Assembly: GCA_039654915.1 (NCBI GenBank)
Contig: CM077595.1
Location: 46,593,501-46,657,500, forward strand
Source of the DNA: Aquilaria yunnanensis
Taxonomy: Eukaryota; Streptophyta; Magnoliopsida; Malvales; Thymelaeaceae
Direction: 5' to 3'
Length of the DNA: 64,000 nt
The notes below the pieces were generated by a model. It did no database searches and was not told where the DNA came from. It saw nothing but the letters and a program-made list of their open reading frames with translations. The position numbers and the translations under genes are program-made. Below, one piece after another: positions 47,945 to 60,018 of this stretch. Position 1 is the first letter of the stretch. Each line of letters begins with the position of its first letter.

Positions 47945-47949
47945 AGCCT
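47945..47949. repeat. Target-site duplication AGCCT, right copy, of Tat E
   Basis: Matches 37008-37012; the copy is also the start of the interrupted Tat D codons S-L. Confidence 0.95.
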
Positions 47950-50706
47950 TAAGGTGTGCCTAGAGGCAAAGCCCGTCCGAAAAAAAAGCGAAGCCTCTCG
48001 ACGCAGAAGAACAGCTTCGTGAAAACTGAAGTCCAACACTTAAAAGAAGCAGGCGTAATTCGGGAAGTCAAATACCCCGAATGGCTTAGTAGCGTGGTTA
48101 TCGCCACAAAGGAAGGGAGTGATAAACTCTGAATGTGCATCGACTTTCGAAATGTGAACGATGCTTGCCCTAAAGATTCGTATCCTCTGCCACCAATAGA
48201 TCAGTTGGTAGGTTTAACCGCCGAGTATGGCCTCCTTAGTTTCCTTGACGCCTTTAGTGGGTATCATCAAATCAAGATGGACCCCAAAAATGAGGAAAAG
48301 ACCACCTTCATCACCGATGTTAGTACATACTGCTATATTAGAATGCCCTTCGGGCTTAAGAATGCAGGAGCCACGTACCGAAGGTTGATGAACAGGGTCT
48401 TCAACTCCCAAATTGGGAGAAACGTGGAAGTCTACGTTGATTATATGATAGTTAAGAGCAAACTTCCTAGCAGTCATATCACGGACTTGGAGGAAACATT
48501 CCACTAGCTGAGGACCTTCAGAATCCGTCTCAACCCCGAAAAATGCATGTTTGGGGTGAACACGAGTAGGTTCGTCAAATTCATGGTGTCAAAAAGAGGT
48601 ATTGACGCCAATCCAGAAAAGGTCAAGGCCCTACTAGGATTCCAAACTCCTACGACGACTAAGGATGTACAAAGACTCATAGGGAGAATCACATCCTTCA
48701 GTAGATTCATCTCCAGATATGGGGATTGCTGCCGACCATTGTTCAAGGTCCTTACTAAGGCAGCAAAAAAAGATGGTGGCCTCGGAACCGAGGTGCATCC
48801 TTGGAACGAAGATTGCCAAAAGGCCTGGGAAGAGCTTAAGGTCTACCTAACTCATTTGCCGACACTCCGGTAGCCGTGGGAAGGGGAGCCCCTCATACTA
48901 TACCTCGCTGTCATTGAAAATGCGCTAAGTTTGGTCTTTGTGAAGTAAGAGGGGGCAAAGTAATGTCACCAAAAAGTCCCTGCGTGGTGCCGAAGTCAAG
49001 TACCCCTTACTACAAAAGGCTATTTATGCCCTGGTGCTTGCAAGCAGAATGCTACGTCCGTATTTCCAAGGCCACCCCATTATTGTCCGAAGTAACCTGC
49101 CTCTTCATGATATCATAAAGAAGGTAGACCACTCGGGAAGGCTTTTGAAGTGGTGCATCGAGCTAGGCGAGTATGATATCACTTATGAGCCGAGGAAGGC
49201 AATAAAAGCTCAAGCAATGGTAGATTTCATTGCCAAACTACCCAGTGCTGAAGAAAGTCAACCCAACCTCAGGAATAGCGCGAAGGACCTAACTCTGGCA
49301 AAGTATCACGAGCTTGCATCAAAGCTCATCCAATAATTTGACATAGTACACCTTAAGAACGTGCCTCACCGAGACAATACTGAAGCAGATACTCTGGCAA
49401 AGTCAAAAAAGTCCACTGAAGTACTAAGTCACCCGAGCATAGCAATAATGAGCATAACAACCCCAGAAAGAGGATGGAAAAATCCCATAAAAAAGTACCT
49501 CACAACCTCGGAGCTTCCTGAGGACCCTCGCGAAGCAGCAAAAATGTGAAGATGTTATGGATGATCTTTCTTAATTGGAGAAAAGTTATACCGACAGGGG
49601 TACGCGAGTCTGCTGTAAAGGTGTGTCAGCGAAAAAGACATAGAGACAGTCCTCAAAGAAGTCCACGAGGGGGCCTATGGTTCCCACATAGGAATTGACG
49701 CCTTAGCAGGAGTACTACTCCATCAGGAGTACTTCTGGCCCACCCTAAGAATGGATGCGAGCCAGTTTGTCCAGAAATGTGATAATTGCCAAAGACACGC
49801 CAACGTCCAAAGGTTATCCTCAGAAATGATAACTTCGACTAACTACCCTTGTCCTTTCATAGTATGGGGCAATGACCTCATCGGGCCACTCCCGATTGCA
49901 CCCGGAAGAGTAAAGTTCTACGTGGTCGCAGTAGATTACTTCACTAAATGGATTAAGGCAGAGCCCTTGGCAAGCATTTTAGCGAAGGACATAAAAAAAT
50001 TCATCTGGAAGAACATCGTATGCAGATTCGGCGTACCGAGGGTGATAGTGGCTAACAATGGTTCCCAGTTTGTTGACAAGGGATTCCAAGTGTTCATCAC
50101 TGACCTCAGGGTAAAAATGCAATTTGCCCCGGTAGCTCATCCCCAGAGCAACGGACAAGTAGAGGTGTCTAATAGAACCATAAAGCATGGCTTGAAAAAA
50201 AGATTGTGGGAAGCAAAGGGAAAATGGGAAAACTTTCGAGTGTGCTATGGAGCTATCGGACAACGCCCCGAAAAGCCATAGGTGAGACACCTTTTTCGAT
50301 CGTCTTCGGCATAGAGGCCATTATTCCTACGAAGGTGGTTTAGCCATCGGTCAGGGTACAAATGTTCGATGAAGAAGGGAATGATCTCGGATTAAGAACT
50401 AAGCTCAACCTAATTGATGAACACAAAGAAGTGGCTGAGCTTAGAAGAAAAGCCTTTCAGCAAAGGGTAGCCATAGGCGTGAACCTGCATGCCAGGCGAA
50501 AAGGAATCAGGAAGGGAGACCTTACTCTCTGAAAGGCTGATTTTGAACCCCAAAGACCATCTCATGGAGTACTTCGGGCAAACTGGGAAGGGCCTTATTT
50601 GGTCTTTGACGAGGTTCGGCCAGGGGTCTATAAGCTTGGCAATACCGAAGGTGGAGAATTGAAAAACACATGGCATTCAGATGCTTTAAAGAAATTCTAC
50701 ACTTAG
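47950..50706 (+). pseudogene. Tat D pol: RT, RNase H remnants, integrase
   Basis: It resumes the Tat D frame after Tat E. RT carries [10 protein letters not shown] and [15 protein letters not shown], and YVDY replaces YVDD near 48435, so a catalytic Asp is lost. The first RNase H is broken. The second RNase H is mostly deleted: the frame jumps near 49275 from AEESQPN to the KDLTLAKYHEL part, removing the VDGAS and EYEA segments. Integrase follows (about 49640-50706) with AVDYFTKW, ANNGSQF (D changed to N) and GQVEVSNR. Stops are many (48132, 48507, 48873, 48948, 49336, 49549, 50281). The end is TAG 50704-50706. Confidence 0.85.
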
Positions 50707-51131
50707 AAAATTTTCAAGAAATTGTACAGTTAGAAAAATTTCTAAGTACAAAAAACCTTTCTGGGAAAAATAGCCCCACCTAAGAAATCTAACCGATCGA
50801 GGTGTGAGTATTTACTTGCAAAAATCACACGTTTTCCCCGAAGGTGCGTCAACCTAACATGGCATTATAAAAACGAGCAAAGCTTTGCCAGAACTAGTGT
50901 TATGCCGAACATGGTTGATAAAAGGTGCAAAAAATATCTTCCCAAGGGTCCTAGACCGAAAGTAGTCAAACTAACCCTTGGAGCCAAATATTATTTAAGA
51001 AGAAACTTGTCTTCAAACTTAGCCAATTTTTGGAGGAAAGCAGGAATTTTATTTAAAGGAGCCTCATTACAAGGAGAAGAATACAGAGAAAAAGAAAAAG
51101 AAAAAGTGAAGCCCTGGACACCTAAGGACAC
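50707..51131. other. Tat D spacer between pol and antisense gene
   Basis: Non-coding, with a degenerate relative of the CCGAAGTCCC...GGGAC unit near 50940. I see nothing else in it. Confidence 0.55.
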
Positions 51132-53588
51132 CTAAGGGACCTCGCCATCATGAGGAGCTCAACCGCCAGCATCCTTTGCCGCGACCTTCGGCACCGGAGG
51201 AGGAGCAAATGGCAAGTTGAGATGATCTATCTTTGACTAGGCCCTGTGAGGCCCCTCAAGGATGTCCAAAGCAGCTAGAAAAGAGAGGTCGAGGTCGGAG
51301 TACTTCATCAAGACTTGATGCCAAGCCAGACAAAAGCTGTCTCGAAAAGCAACCTTGGTTGCTTGATCGGCCTTGTCTTTCTCGATGGACAAGTCGTCCA
51401 GCTCATTCTTAAACCCTGCAACCTCCCTCTCGAGCTTCTTCATCTTCTTCGTCTCCTTCTTCAGTGCCTTGACCTCGGCCTGAAGATCGGCATTGTCAGC
51501 GAGGGCCTTCATTAGGAGAGCAGAATCTTCCTCCTTCTCCTTCTTGTAGGCCTCATTGGCTGACCTCAGCTCAACAACCTTCGGGCCAAGGTCAGACATC
51601 TTCTGTGAGAAATCCTTTAAAAACTCCTCCTGACCCTTCAAGAACTCCTCCCAAAGTTTGGCAACCTCCTCCTTGGCTATTTTGCTCAGCTCGGCGTTCT
51701 TGACGACCGAGTTGGCACAAAATACCTTGGCCATCTCCAGACACTCTTCGGTCCAAGATCGGACCGAAGACTATATTGCTGCGCAAGCTATGAAATATCC
51801 ACTGTATGCCAAGAGCTGCAAAAAAGAAGGACATTTGGTGAAGTTTTACAAAGGAAACCAAACACTTAGAAAAATTTGGAGAAAAGATGAAGGGTCTGAA
51901 GAATCCCTGGGCGGCGTGTTGGGACATCCTCGCAGCGAGGACCTCCTCGTTCAGGCATTCATCTGTGAGAGATTTGAAAGTGGCTTGGGTGAGCACGCCC
52001 CTCGCATTTGGGGAGCCATTTGCTAGCTGTCTTCGGAGAACAAATTCATGTCCTCCGTGAAAGACCAGAAAGGCTCCCTCAGAACCTTATCCTTCGGGAT
52101 ATGGGAGTCCCGAAGGGCCCGCTTCCGAGCGTGCTCCAACATCCATGCCGAGGGCGCCAGTTCTTCTGCAAAGTCACGGCGCAGTTCCATCAGTACATTG
52201 TCCCTTACCCATACATCTAAAAGATTGAGAATACTCAAAATGTTTGAATTTATAAAGAAATGACTAAGGGGCAAACCTGGCAGAACCTCGACAATGTCAT
52301 CATCGGAATCGTGGACTTCCTCCACTTTGGCAGGGACATGTTTGCCCCTCTTTCGTCTTCGCTCCTCGAGCTCTTCGGTGGAAGGGCCCCCTGCAAAAGT
52401 GCCCAGGATATTCACCGAAGTGACAGGACTCTGGGGAGTGGAGCTGACGGCCAGCTCCAATGGCTGGTGGGCGTGGATCAAAGGCTGACTCCCAACCTCT
52501 TCCACATCTTTCAGATGGGGGGGGAAGAGGGTCCTTCGCCTTCTTGGCCGAAGACGGCCCGCCTCCGGACGTCTTTCACCTTCTTCTTTTGTTCCCCCTT
52601 CTCGGCTTGACCGAGGAAGGGGGACTTGTAGAAGGCAGCTGATTGGTTGCCCATCTCTGAAAAATGAGGAAAATATTAGTGTAAGTCCAAAGGGATACTT
52701 ATAGCAAAATTTGGAAAGCAACTTACTCTCAACAAGGGCTTCATAAGTGAGCTCCTTCCGAAAGAGGATTACCAGCCATGACTTCTTCCCATCGATGGCA
52801 GGAGCTGGCATGCCGAGATCAATTTTGTGCTCCTTAAGCATCCCTAGCTCCCGAAGAACCTCTTCGGTCATAAGGTTCCACCTAATGGGGAAGGGATACA
52901 AGGAGCGTGGTGCGACCTCGGCATCCCAGTCGGCGACAGCTTGGATATGGCTATCGAAATCCTCAAACCTCGCTGCTAACTCGGGAGTTAGTAACTTCTT
53001 GGGATCAACAACATCTGTCTCCAGCGTCCCCCAGGCCCACCTTGTTGGCATGTGCCACCATGCCTCTACCACCGTTAGGAAGAAGAACTTCCTTTGCCAC
53101 CCTTGCCAACTATCCTTGGTGTCGAAGGTGAACATGTAGTTTTTGCTCCCAGATCCCCAAGGTAGCATGAAATTGAAGCCACCCTTCAGGACCGGATAGA
53201 GCTTGTAATACTGCATGAAGATGATGAAGTGGGTTTCTATCTTGAAAACCCCACACATGCAGAGGAAAGCATTAAAGTAAAAATAGGAGTTGGGAGGAAG
53301 CTGATTCACGGCTATGCCATGGAATTGGCAAAAGTCGCAAATGATCTTCGGCGGAGGGAATCGAAGTCCAGCCTTAAGTTGGGCCCAGAAAACAGCAACC
53401 CCATCCGATCTATTCATGAAGCTGAATAGCCCAGGACGGGGTAACTAGATAACGGCATAAGAAGGAAGAAAAAATTTAGTCATCTATTTCATTAATTTTT
53501 CCGAAGAGGTAAAACACGGATGAGACATTAGAGGAAGCCAGCTCTCGGGAGTAGTTTGGACGACCATGATTGGGACAGGGGAAGACAT
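51132..53588 (-). pseudogene. Antisense spliced gene of Tat D (4 exons, one donor lost)
   Basis: The ATG is at 53586-53588 (MSSPVPIMVVQTTPESW). Introns lie at 52657-52726 (GT-AG), 52166-52276 (GT-AG) and about 51816-51912, where the donor has become GG, so the third intron could not be spliced normally. Exon 1 keeps the longest open Transposase_28-like stretch in the window (from MNRSDG at 53417 past DFCQFHGIAVNQLPP and KDSWQGWQ). Two stops lie just upstream of it, near 53490 and 53444. Exon 2 begins MGNQSAAFYKS, exon 3 has EPFWSFTEDMN, exon 4 is coiled coil and ends near 51132. Confidence 0.8.
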
Positions 53589-54271
53589 GTTCGGCTAAAA
53601 GAAACAGCTTCAGGAAAGAATGTCAAGGACTTCGAGAATAAGAAAATGACCTCGGACTCTAGAAAAAGAAGAAACGGGAGAAATCGAGGGACCTTTGGAA
53701 GGGAAACCCTCTGAAGCATTTGCCAAAGTCAGGATTAGTAGACGTCGTCATAAAAAGTTGCCGAAAATCACTTCGTCGCTTGCACTACCGCAAAAGAGAA
53801 AGAAGAGCTTGAGAGCAGGACAGAAGCAAAAGAAAAGAAATGAGGGCCATGAAGGGAAGAAAGGTTTATATAGACTGAAGAGGGGTAACCGAATTATCAC
53901 TATAACTTTCCTATGAAGGTGAATCGTCACCATAATTACCCCTCCAAGGCGAAAGGACGCGGTTGGTGTTACCGATGATACTGCCCCCCCATCACCACAT
54001 GCCATGTGTCATCCAACGCAGGAAGCGAGGGCACGCCTTCTGGCAGCATGAAAACCCAGGCACGTATATCCGAAGATACGCTCCTGATTACAAGATGTGA
54101 TAGTCCACTGACCTGCGGCAGAAAAATAAAAAAGTCCAAGGGAATAGCCGATGGGAAGGAGTGACACCCACAGGTTACCTCAGCTGTTAAGGCACACCTT
54201 CGGGAAAGAAAGAATCTCCTACACGGTTTCTAAAATAAGTCCCCTGAAGTGCCCCAAAAAGATTCGGCTGA
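53589..54271 (-). promoter_or_regulatory. Upstream region of the Tat D antisense gene with TATA box
   Basis: Minus-strand CTATATAAA (53865-53873) sits about 280 bp before the antisense ATG. Blocks shared with Tat A (CGTCACCATAATT-type and AAGGCGAAA) lie upstream of it. Confidence 0.6.
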
Positions 54272-54311
54272 CCGAAGTCTCCACTTCGGCTTTCCGGGGG
54301 AGGGGGGCATA
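54272..54311 (+). other. Pre-PPT hairpin and polypurine tract of Tat D
   Basis: Stem CCGAAGT / ACTTCGG with loop CTCC (54272-54289), then GGGGGAGGGGGGCATA next to the LTR start. Confidence 0.72.
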
Positions 54312-55145
54312 TGATGGCCGACGCGCTATTGCTCTTCAAGCCCCTAACCACTGGCGAGGCGCTACCCTCGACAAGGGTGAGCGTCACCCTCAAGGAATGT
54401 GAGCTTTAACCTCGGGAAGAATGAGGTCCAGCACCCTTATCCTCCGGCCTCCCGTGACCCACCATCACCCTTGGGTATCGGCTACACTAACCTCGGAAGT
54501 ATGTGCACTACTTCCCTCAGTAAGATGACTTGACCAGCTTCGGAGGAGGTAGAGTCACCATCTTCGATAGTGGAACACACCCCCGAAGGGGATCATCCGC
54601 GCTGAGTGGACTCGCGGATAACTGAAGCAACCTCGGCGAAGAGCCCTCATATCCCAAAGAGGTCTCTTCCACCAAGGGGATCTTGAGAGTACGAAAAAAA
54701 AGGTTAAAGAGCCTCTGACACGCCACCCTCGCACACGCTCTAACACGTCGCCTTCGTACACGTCTTGACACGCAGACATCCTATGACCCTGACTTCCGCC
54801 CAGACGGCTTATGGCCAGCGAAAGTTCCCTCTTCCCGAAGGTATGGACCGCATCTAACAGAACATGTGTCACGATCTGAGCGGGCTGTGTCAAACGGACT
54901 TCCCCTAAATATTCATGAAACTCTCAGGTAAAAAAGAGGATTTTCTCCTTCTTTTCTGGGCAAAATACTAACTTGGGTGTCGGAGGCTCTTCCCCTGGAA
55001 AAGCATTCCGGGGACCTCCTAACCCTTGTTCTTTGAGTGTTGCAAGCAATCTCTCCCAGGAAGTTTCATCTTCAGGTGCTCCCCCCTCACCGAAAGTCCA
55101 TTCCAGGCTCACCATGTCATACAGCGAAGATGCCAATTGGCATCA
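54312..55145 (+). repeat. Tat D 3' LTR (834 bp)
   Basis: It starts TGATGGCC and ends TTGGCATCA. The family G-box is changed to CATGTG, and the TATA is weak (TAAATATT). The hairpin block is at 54982-55019 and the ATG at 55114-55116, again 32 nt before the end. It does not pair with the LTR at 35229 as a 5'/3' set. Confidence 0.87.
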
Positions 55146-55966
55146 GCTATCCCCATCTAATGAAGGAATTAGTATACTTCTTCAACTAATGGCACCCCTC
55201 GATGTCAAGACCATGGTCCCAATAAAACTTACAATACTTCTTTTAGTTCATCTCTTTGTTTGAAAGCATGGGTTTTGGGCCTTTGATACCTCCTTATTTT
55301 TCCAAGGTCAAACCTAGCATTTATTGTCTTGAACGAAGTGAAGGAGGAATTCTTCCCTTGATTTTTTTGAGGTCATCAGCCTTCCCTTACATTCAACTAC
55401 TGCTAGTCCATCATTAGTTTAGACCATCATTTTCATGTCTAAGGTCAAGCATTTTCACTTTTTTGGCCTCCATTTGCTGTTTAGCTCTCATGTATAACTC
55501 TTCCAAAAAGTTATATAGGTCCTTGGAGAACTAAAAAAATAGCTGTCATTCCCGTTGAAGTCCCTAAATCATTGAAAATATGTGTGTTTCAAGGAAGATG
55601 TCTAGTGCATTCAGTGCTATTTGATTGATGCACTTGGCAAAGTCCTTGAAAGCTTTTCTATTAGGGCAACCACAGATGGCTCCTCTTCTCGTCAATAGTC
55701 ATTTGGCTTGGGCAAACAATGTCATCATTTTAGTGAGTAACTTCTTCAACGAGGGGAACATCCTTCTTTTTGACTCTTTTTTTAGTTGAGTTGATGAATA
55801 TTTTTGGTAGACACTGTTCCACAAGATGGTATTCTAGGGGACTTCCTCGTTGAGCTGATCAATATTTTTGCTGAAGGGTTTTTGCTGAAAATCCTCTATT
55901 GTGCAAGTCATTACTTGAATTGGTAGGTCATTTCTATGACAAGAGTATGCTACAAATCATGTAAGA
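55146..55966. other. Unclassified sequence between Tat D and the chromovirus
   Basis: About 820 bp with no match to any family in this window. On the minus strand one short open stretch (about 55578-55682) reads GAICGCPNRKAFKDFAKC and continues for about 18 further codons. After stops, another stretch reads FSKDLYNFLEELYMRAKQQM (near 55450-55530). It may be decayed coding sequence. I do not recognise it. Confidence 0.4.
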
Positions 55967-58323
55967 TGTTACCACCTCACAAAAATGGGAGAATTACAAG
56001 TGTGTCATAATGGCTAAAAACCATTATATTGTGTAATTCTCCCCATAGTGATTGTAGTGTGGGGGGTAAAGGGTATGATCACCACCTTCTTAAAAGTGTT
56101 CCAAGTTGGTAACTTGGTCCCGAAGAAAAGCCATAAGGATTTCTTGTCTGTCAAGCAACCTATGGACTTTTTTGTAAGATTTTGGAAATTTGCGTACCTA
56201 ATTGCAAAACTTTCACAAAAGAGATTTGGAGAGTTTTGGAAAGGATGTGAATAGTATGAAAGTGCTATTAGAGGACCAAATTGCTTACGGAAGACAACTA
56301 AGGACAAAGAAAACACAAAAAGGCATAAAGGACCTAAGTGTTCTAATGTAGGCCTTAAGATGTGTATGTCCATGACTTAAGTCAAATGAAATTTTTGTGG
56401 GGTTATCCCAAATAAGGAGGGATGCTAAAGGAAGATAAGGATGGTCAAATGTGGGCCAAGAGATTATGACTAACAAACCATAGTCTTGTAGCAAGGAAAA
56501 TGACATAAGACAAGGTTATGACTACTTAAGTGTGTTTAGTGTACTTTTGACTATTTAAGTAGTCAAGGACACCTTTGCTTCTCTAAATTTCGGCCTTCAC
56601 TAGCAAAAAGAAAGCCAGCCCTCTCCTCCACACATCTTCCATAGCCACCATACCTTCAAACTCAAAACTACTTGCAATTGAAGTCAAGGAAGCACAATTG
56701 GAAGCTATTTGGTGCTATTGCTTGAGTGCACCTAGGATCAAGCTCCAATTTCAGCATCTCCATCAAGGTAAGGGTTCTCTTGCTCTCATGGGTTGTTTTC
56801 TATATTTTCAAGCAACCACGGAGCTAGGGCTAAGTTTGGAAGAGAGCCATTAGCTTGATGAACCAAGCTTAGTGAGGGGAATGCACTTATTGAAGGTTTT
56901 GTGACCTAGTGTGAAGTGTACAGTGATGGCAGCAAATTTTTGGGTTTCTAGAGCCCAAAAGTTAGTACTAACTACTGTTAAAATCCTGCTAAGACCAAGC
57001 ATTATCTTTAGGAGGGCCTTCCATAATGATTTATTTAAGTTTATTGCATGTTTTAAGCACTAACCTATGGTATATCTTGCTGCCACATTTCATGTGTTTG
57101 TTTTTTGTGCTTGGTTGCTACAATTGGTTGCTATATCTTGTATATATGCATTGTGGTTTTTTTGTTTTAGTGTCTTTGGATGTAGGTTTTAATAAAGGTT
57201 ACATTGCCTATTGAATCCAAGAGCTACCCTTACTAAGTTTCTCAATGAAACTTACTCCCCTTAACTCTGTCATTTCAGGTCCAGCTGAAAGATCACCTTC
57301 CAACTAACCTTTGTGGTTTGATTTTTAATCCAAAATTTCAGGTACATGAACTTCCATATGTCTAGTTATGAACTAGAAATTTTGGTTATTTTAGGAGCAC
57401 ATTTGCTATTTTTAATGGCGGTACTTATTGTGTTGTGCAGCAGCAGTCCAGCATCCTCTTTTTGGTGTCCATTGTGTCTCAAGACCCTCTGCAACCTAGG
57501 GTGCGTATTTCATTGAGTAAATACTATATTTTAGTGCATGTATGCATGTACATGTAGTGTACGTAAAATGAGACAAGTATGTGAACATTTGAGTAATGTT
57601 TTGGCTACGTAAGTGATGTGGTGCAAAGCTGCCTAAGTGTGAATGATGGGTTGCTTACTTGTAAATTCTGTGTCGGCCACATAAAGTTGCTCGATCCAAG
57701 AGAATGTAATTCATATGTGTAATGGACATGTATAGGATAGCCTTGGAGGGCTTTATGTTTGTGAATGAAGGATTTTGAAGGTTTGGAAAAATTGTATGGC
57801 CAAAATGGTCCAAAAGTTGCCAGAATTTCGACCCTGTGCCTAAAGTTGAATGTCTCACTATGTAGAATGAATTTTGGTATAAAAGTTTGACCACACCTAG
57901 AGGACATTTAGAGGGTTAACTGGGCTTGGGAATTTCAGGATTTACAGCCTTGTAGCTAAACATATGACATTGCAAAATTTGCTGAGTTACTGTTCATTTG
58001 GTCAGAATTTTGTAACCAACTTAAAAAATCCATAACTTGGTCCATAGGTGGGCTATTGATGTAAAAAAAAATTCCTTGGTTTGCCCTAAGTCTCTACTTG
58101 ATAATGGAGCAAGGAAAATAGGGGGTTACAGTTTGTTGGAGGAAGTTTGGGTGTAGTGGCTGGAATTTTTGAACCTAGTAAGACTGCTTAATGGGTGGAA
58201 GCCAAAAGTAACACTTGTGCTAGTGTTTTTATTCTTAGCTGCCATGGTGTGCATAAATGTGAATATGTGTGTTATGGTTAGACCAATATGCATGTATTTA
58301 CATAGTGCTCAAGAGTGTCACTT

Positions 58324-58328
58324 GAGTA
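58324..58328. repeat. Target-site duplication GAGTA, left copy
   Basis: GAGTA precedes the solo copia LTR and is repeated at 59743-59747. Confidence 0.93.
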
Positions 58329-59742
58329 TGTTGGGTTTTGGGAGCCAAACAGCGCAGCGGAATTTAACCGAAACCCTCCAGGATCCAACTGAAACGGGGT
58401 AAACCGGGTGTTCAAAAATTTTCATACCTAATTTTCGGTTGAGATCTCTCACTCAACTATAGAGTCGAATCACAAAACCTAAACAGTTGACATGTTCAGG
58501 CTCTCTATGGTATCCACACGAGCCTCTCGGGATCACCACGTTTCCACCACATCCCAATAGATGCATTTCTCTTATGCTCGAGGTTCTAGCTTGCATCCTC
58601 CAAGGAATTGCAAGAGAAGAGTGCGGCTATCCTTTTGGGAGGCTAGGGCAAGGAGACCTGCAAATTTCTCACTAGAAGTTGTAATTATAGTGAGACTCAA
58701 CTTCCAGGCCTAATGGGTTTCAAAGCCTTAATCCAATTAGGATTTAATTTCGGGCTTAATAATTGCTCAACTCTTGGGCCCATTATTAATACGAAATTAA
58801 AGTGAAACCATAACCCAAATAATTAGCCCATGCACTCTAATGATCCAAAAAGCTCTATGTGTGTGACCCAATAGGCTCTTATCACGTTGGCAATGATCAT
58901 AAATCACATTTATGATCATAAGCAATGAGTGGTGTCTAGCAACACATCATTGCTACCCAAGTGACAAGATTGTCGATGATTTGACTAAACCTTTATGATC
59001 ATCACCGATATATGCCATTGTCCCTTTGTCCAAGATATCAAGACTAAGCACGAGACATGGAATGTGTCACTCTTGTATAGCCCAATCTTTGGTTTCTTGA
59101 TTACTGAGTAGACTAACTTAAACTGATGACATTGATATCTATATCAACTCATCCGAGCATGGCCATGCATTTTCTAAGTCTCACTCTATCAAGGGGCCCG
59201 AAGATATCACTCACGTTACATAGGAGGGACAAATCCCATCTTGATCATACAAATCCCTCCGCTTGATATGTGACATACCCAATGACCTCCTTCAAGTCCA
59301 CTTAGTTACGAGCAACAAAGGAAAGTATCAAAGTATGTGACTCACATGTAGGGAACCTTGATGATCTTAGGTCGAAGGACTACCTATACCATGATCACTA
59401 TGAGAATCACTTATGACACTCCTATAACGATCCATGTAGTGTTCTCATGGTGGGTCAATCCAGTACACAAGTTCTCCAACTTGTACCCATATGTAGACTA
59501 CATATCTCATATTAGTCTCCACATATGCTAGTCGTTATGTATTATTGCAACCCGCTCCACAATAATACTAGACCAGGGACGTTTAAGAATATCATTATTC
59601 TAGGGTTACTGTTATGTTTATTACGTTATGCAGAATCAAAACAACAAACATAATTGCTGGATTAATGCCTTAATAAAATATCATGACTCAATGTGCAAAA
59701 ATACAATCATCTCATGATTGGCTTTTGGGCACAACAATAACA
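58329..59742 (-). repeat. Solo copia LTR with target-site duplication (1414 bp)
   Basis: Minus-strand copy of the copia LTR (plus-strand ends TGTTGGGTTTTGGG and GGGCACAACAATAACA). Perfect GAGTA flanks show a real insertion followed by LTR-LTR recombination. Its TATA box is changed (TATAATTA). It lies in the chromovirus 5' LTR. Confidence 0.94.
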
Positions 59743-59747
59743 GAGTA
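59743..59747. repeat. Target-site duplication GAGTA, right copy
   Basis: Matches 58324-58328. Confidence 0.93.
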
Positions 59748-59857
59748 TGTACACTAGGGGTGTTGTTCTGATGACCTACAGGACACACCAATGCTGGTGG
59801 TTTAAATGCACAGTTTTGGCACCATAATTGGATTACCCCAGAGTGGGTAACAAAAGT

Positions 59858-59869
59858 TGGTATCAGAGT
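59858..59869 (+). other. Chromovirus primer-binding site (initiator Met tRNA)
   Basis: TGGTATCAGAGT, five bases after the LTR end, is the standard initiator tRNA-Met complement. Confidence 0.82.
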
Positions 59870-60018
59870 ATGGTTTATACATGTACATAGCATATAGTTG
59901 CATTGCATGCATCTACATATATGAACTCAGTTTGGTCGGCTGCTAGTGTCAAGTACCATTGAATTACCTATGATCTTTATACGTGCTCTATGATGGATCA
60001 TCAATGCAGGAAGTAAAC

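Larger units (their letters stand above)
35229..55145 (+). mobile_element. Tat-type element Tat D, split by Tat E
   Basis: The left piece (35229-37012) is an LTR plus the end of gag and protease. The right piece (47945-55145) is RT to integrase, spacer, antisense gene and 3' LTR. The two pieces join in frame at Q-H-S-L-K once Tat E and one AGCCT are removed. The outer flanks do not match (CTTGG on the left, GCTAT on the right) and the two LTRs are very different. The outer ends therefore probably come from different insertions joined by recombination. Confidence 0.75.
55967..59852 (+). repeat. Chromovirus 5' LTR, interrupted by a solo copia LTR
   Basis: The right end (GGGTAACA) lies five bases before the primer-binding site. 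The left end is the inverted TGTTAC at 55967. The stretch is AT-rich without coding capacity and has a TATA-like run in TGACTATTTAAGTAG near 56550. The left boundary is less certain than the right, since no second LTR is in the window for comparison. Confidence 0.6.

Noticed and set aside
52023..53417. Single long unspliced minus-strand frame as the full antisense product in Tat D
   Set aside because: After exon 1 it reads through intron 1 and then exon 2 in a frame that is not conserved in Tat A, B or E. The spliced frame starting MGNQSAAFYKS is the shared one.
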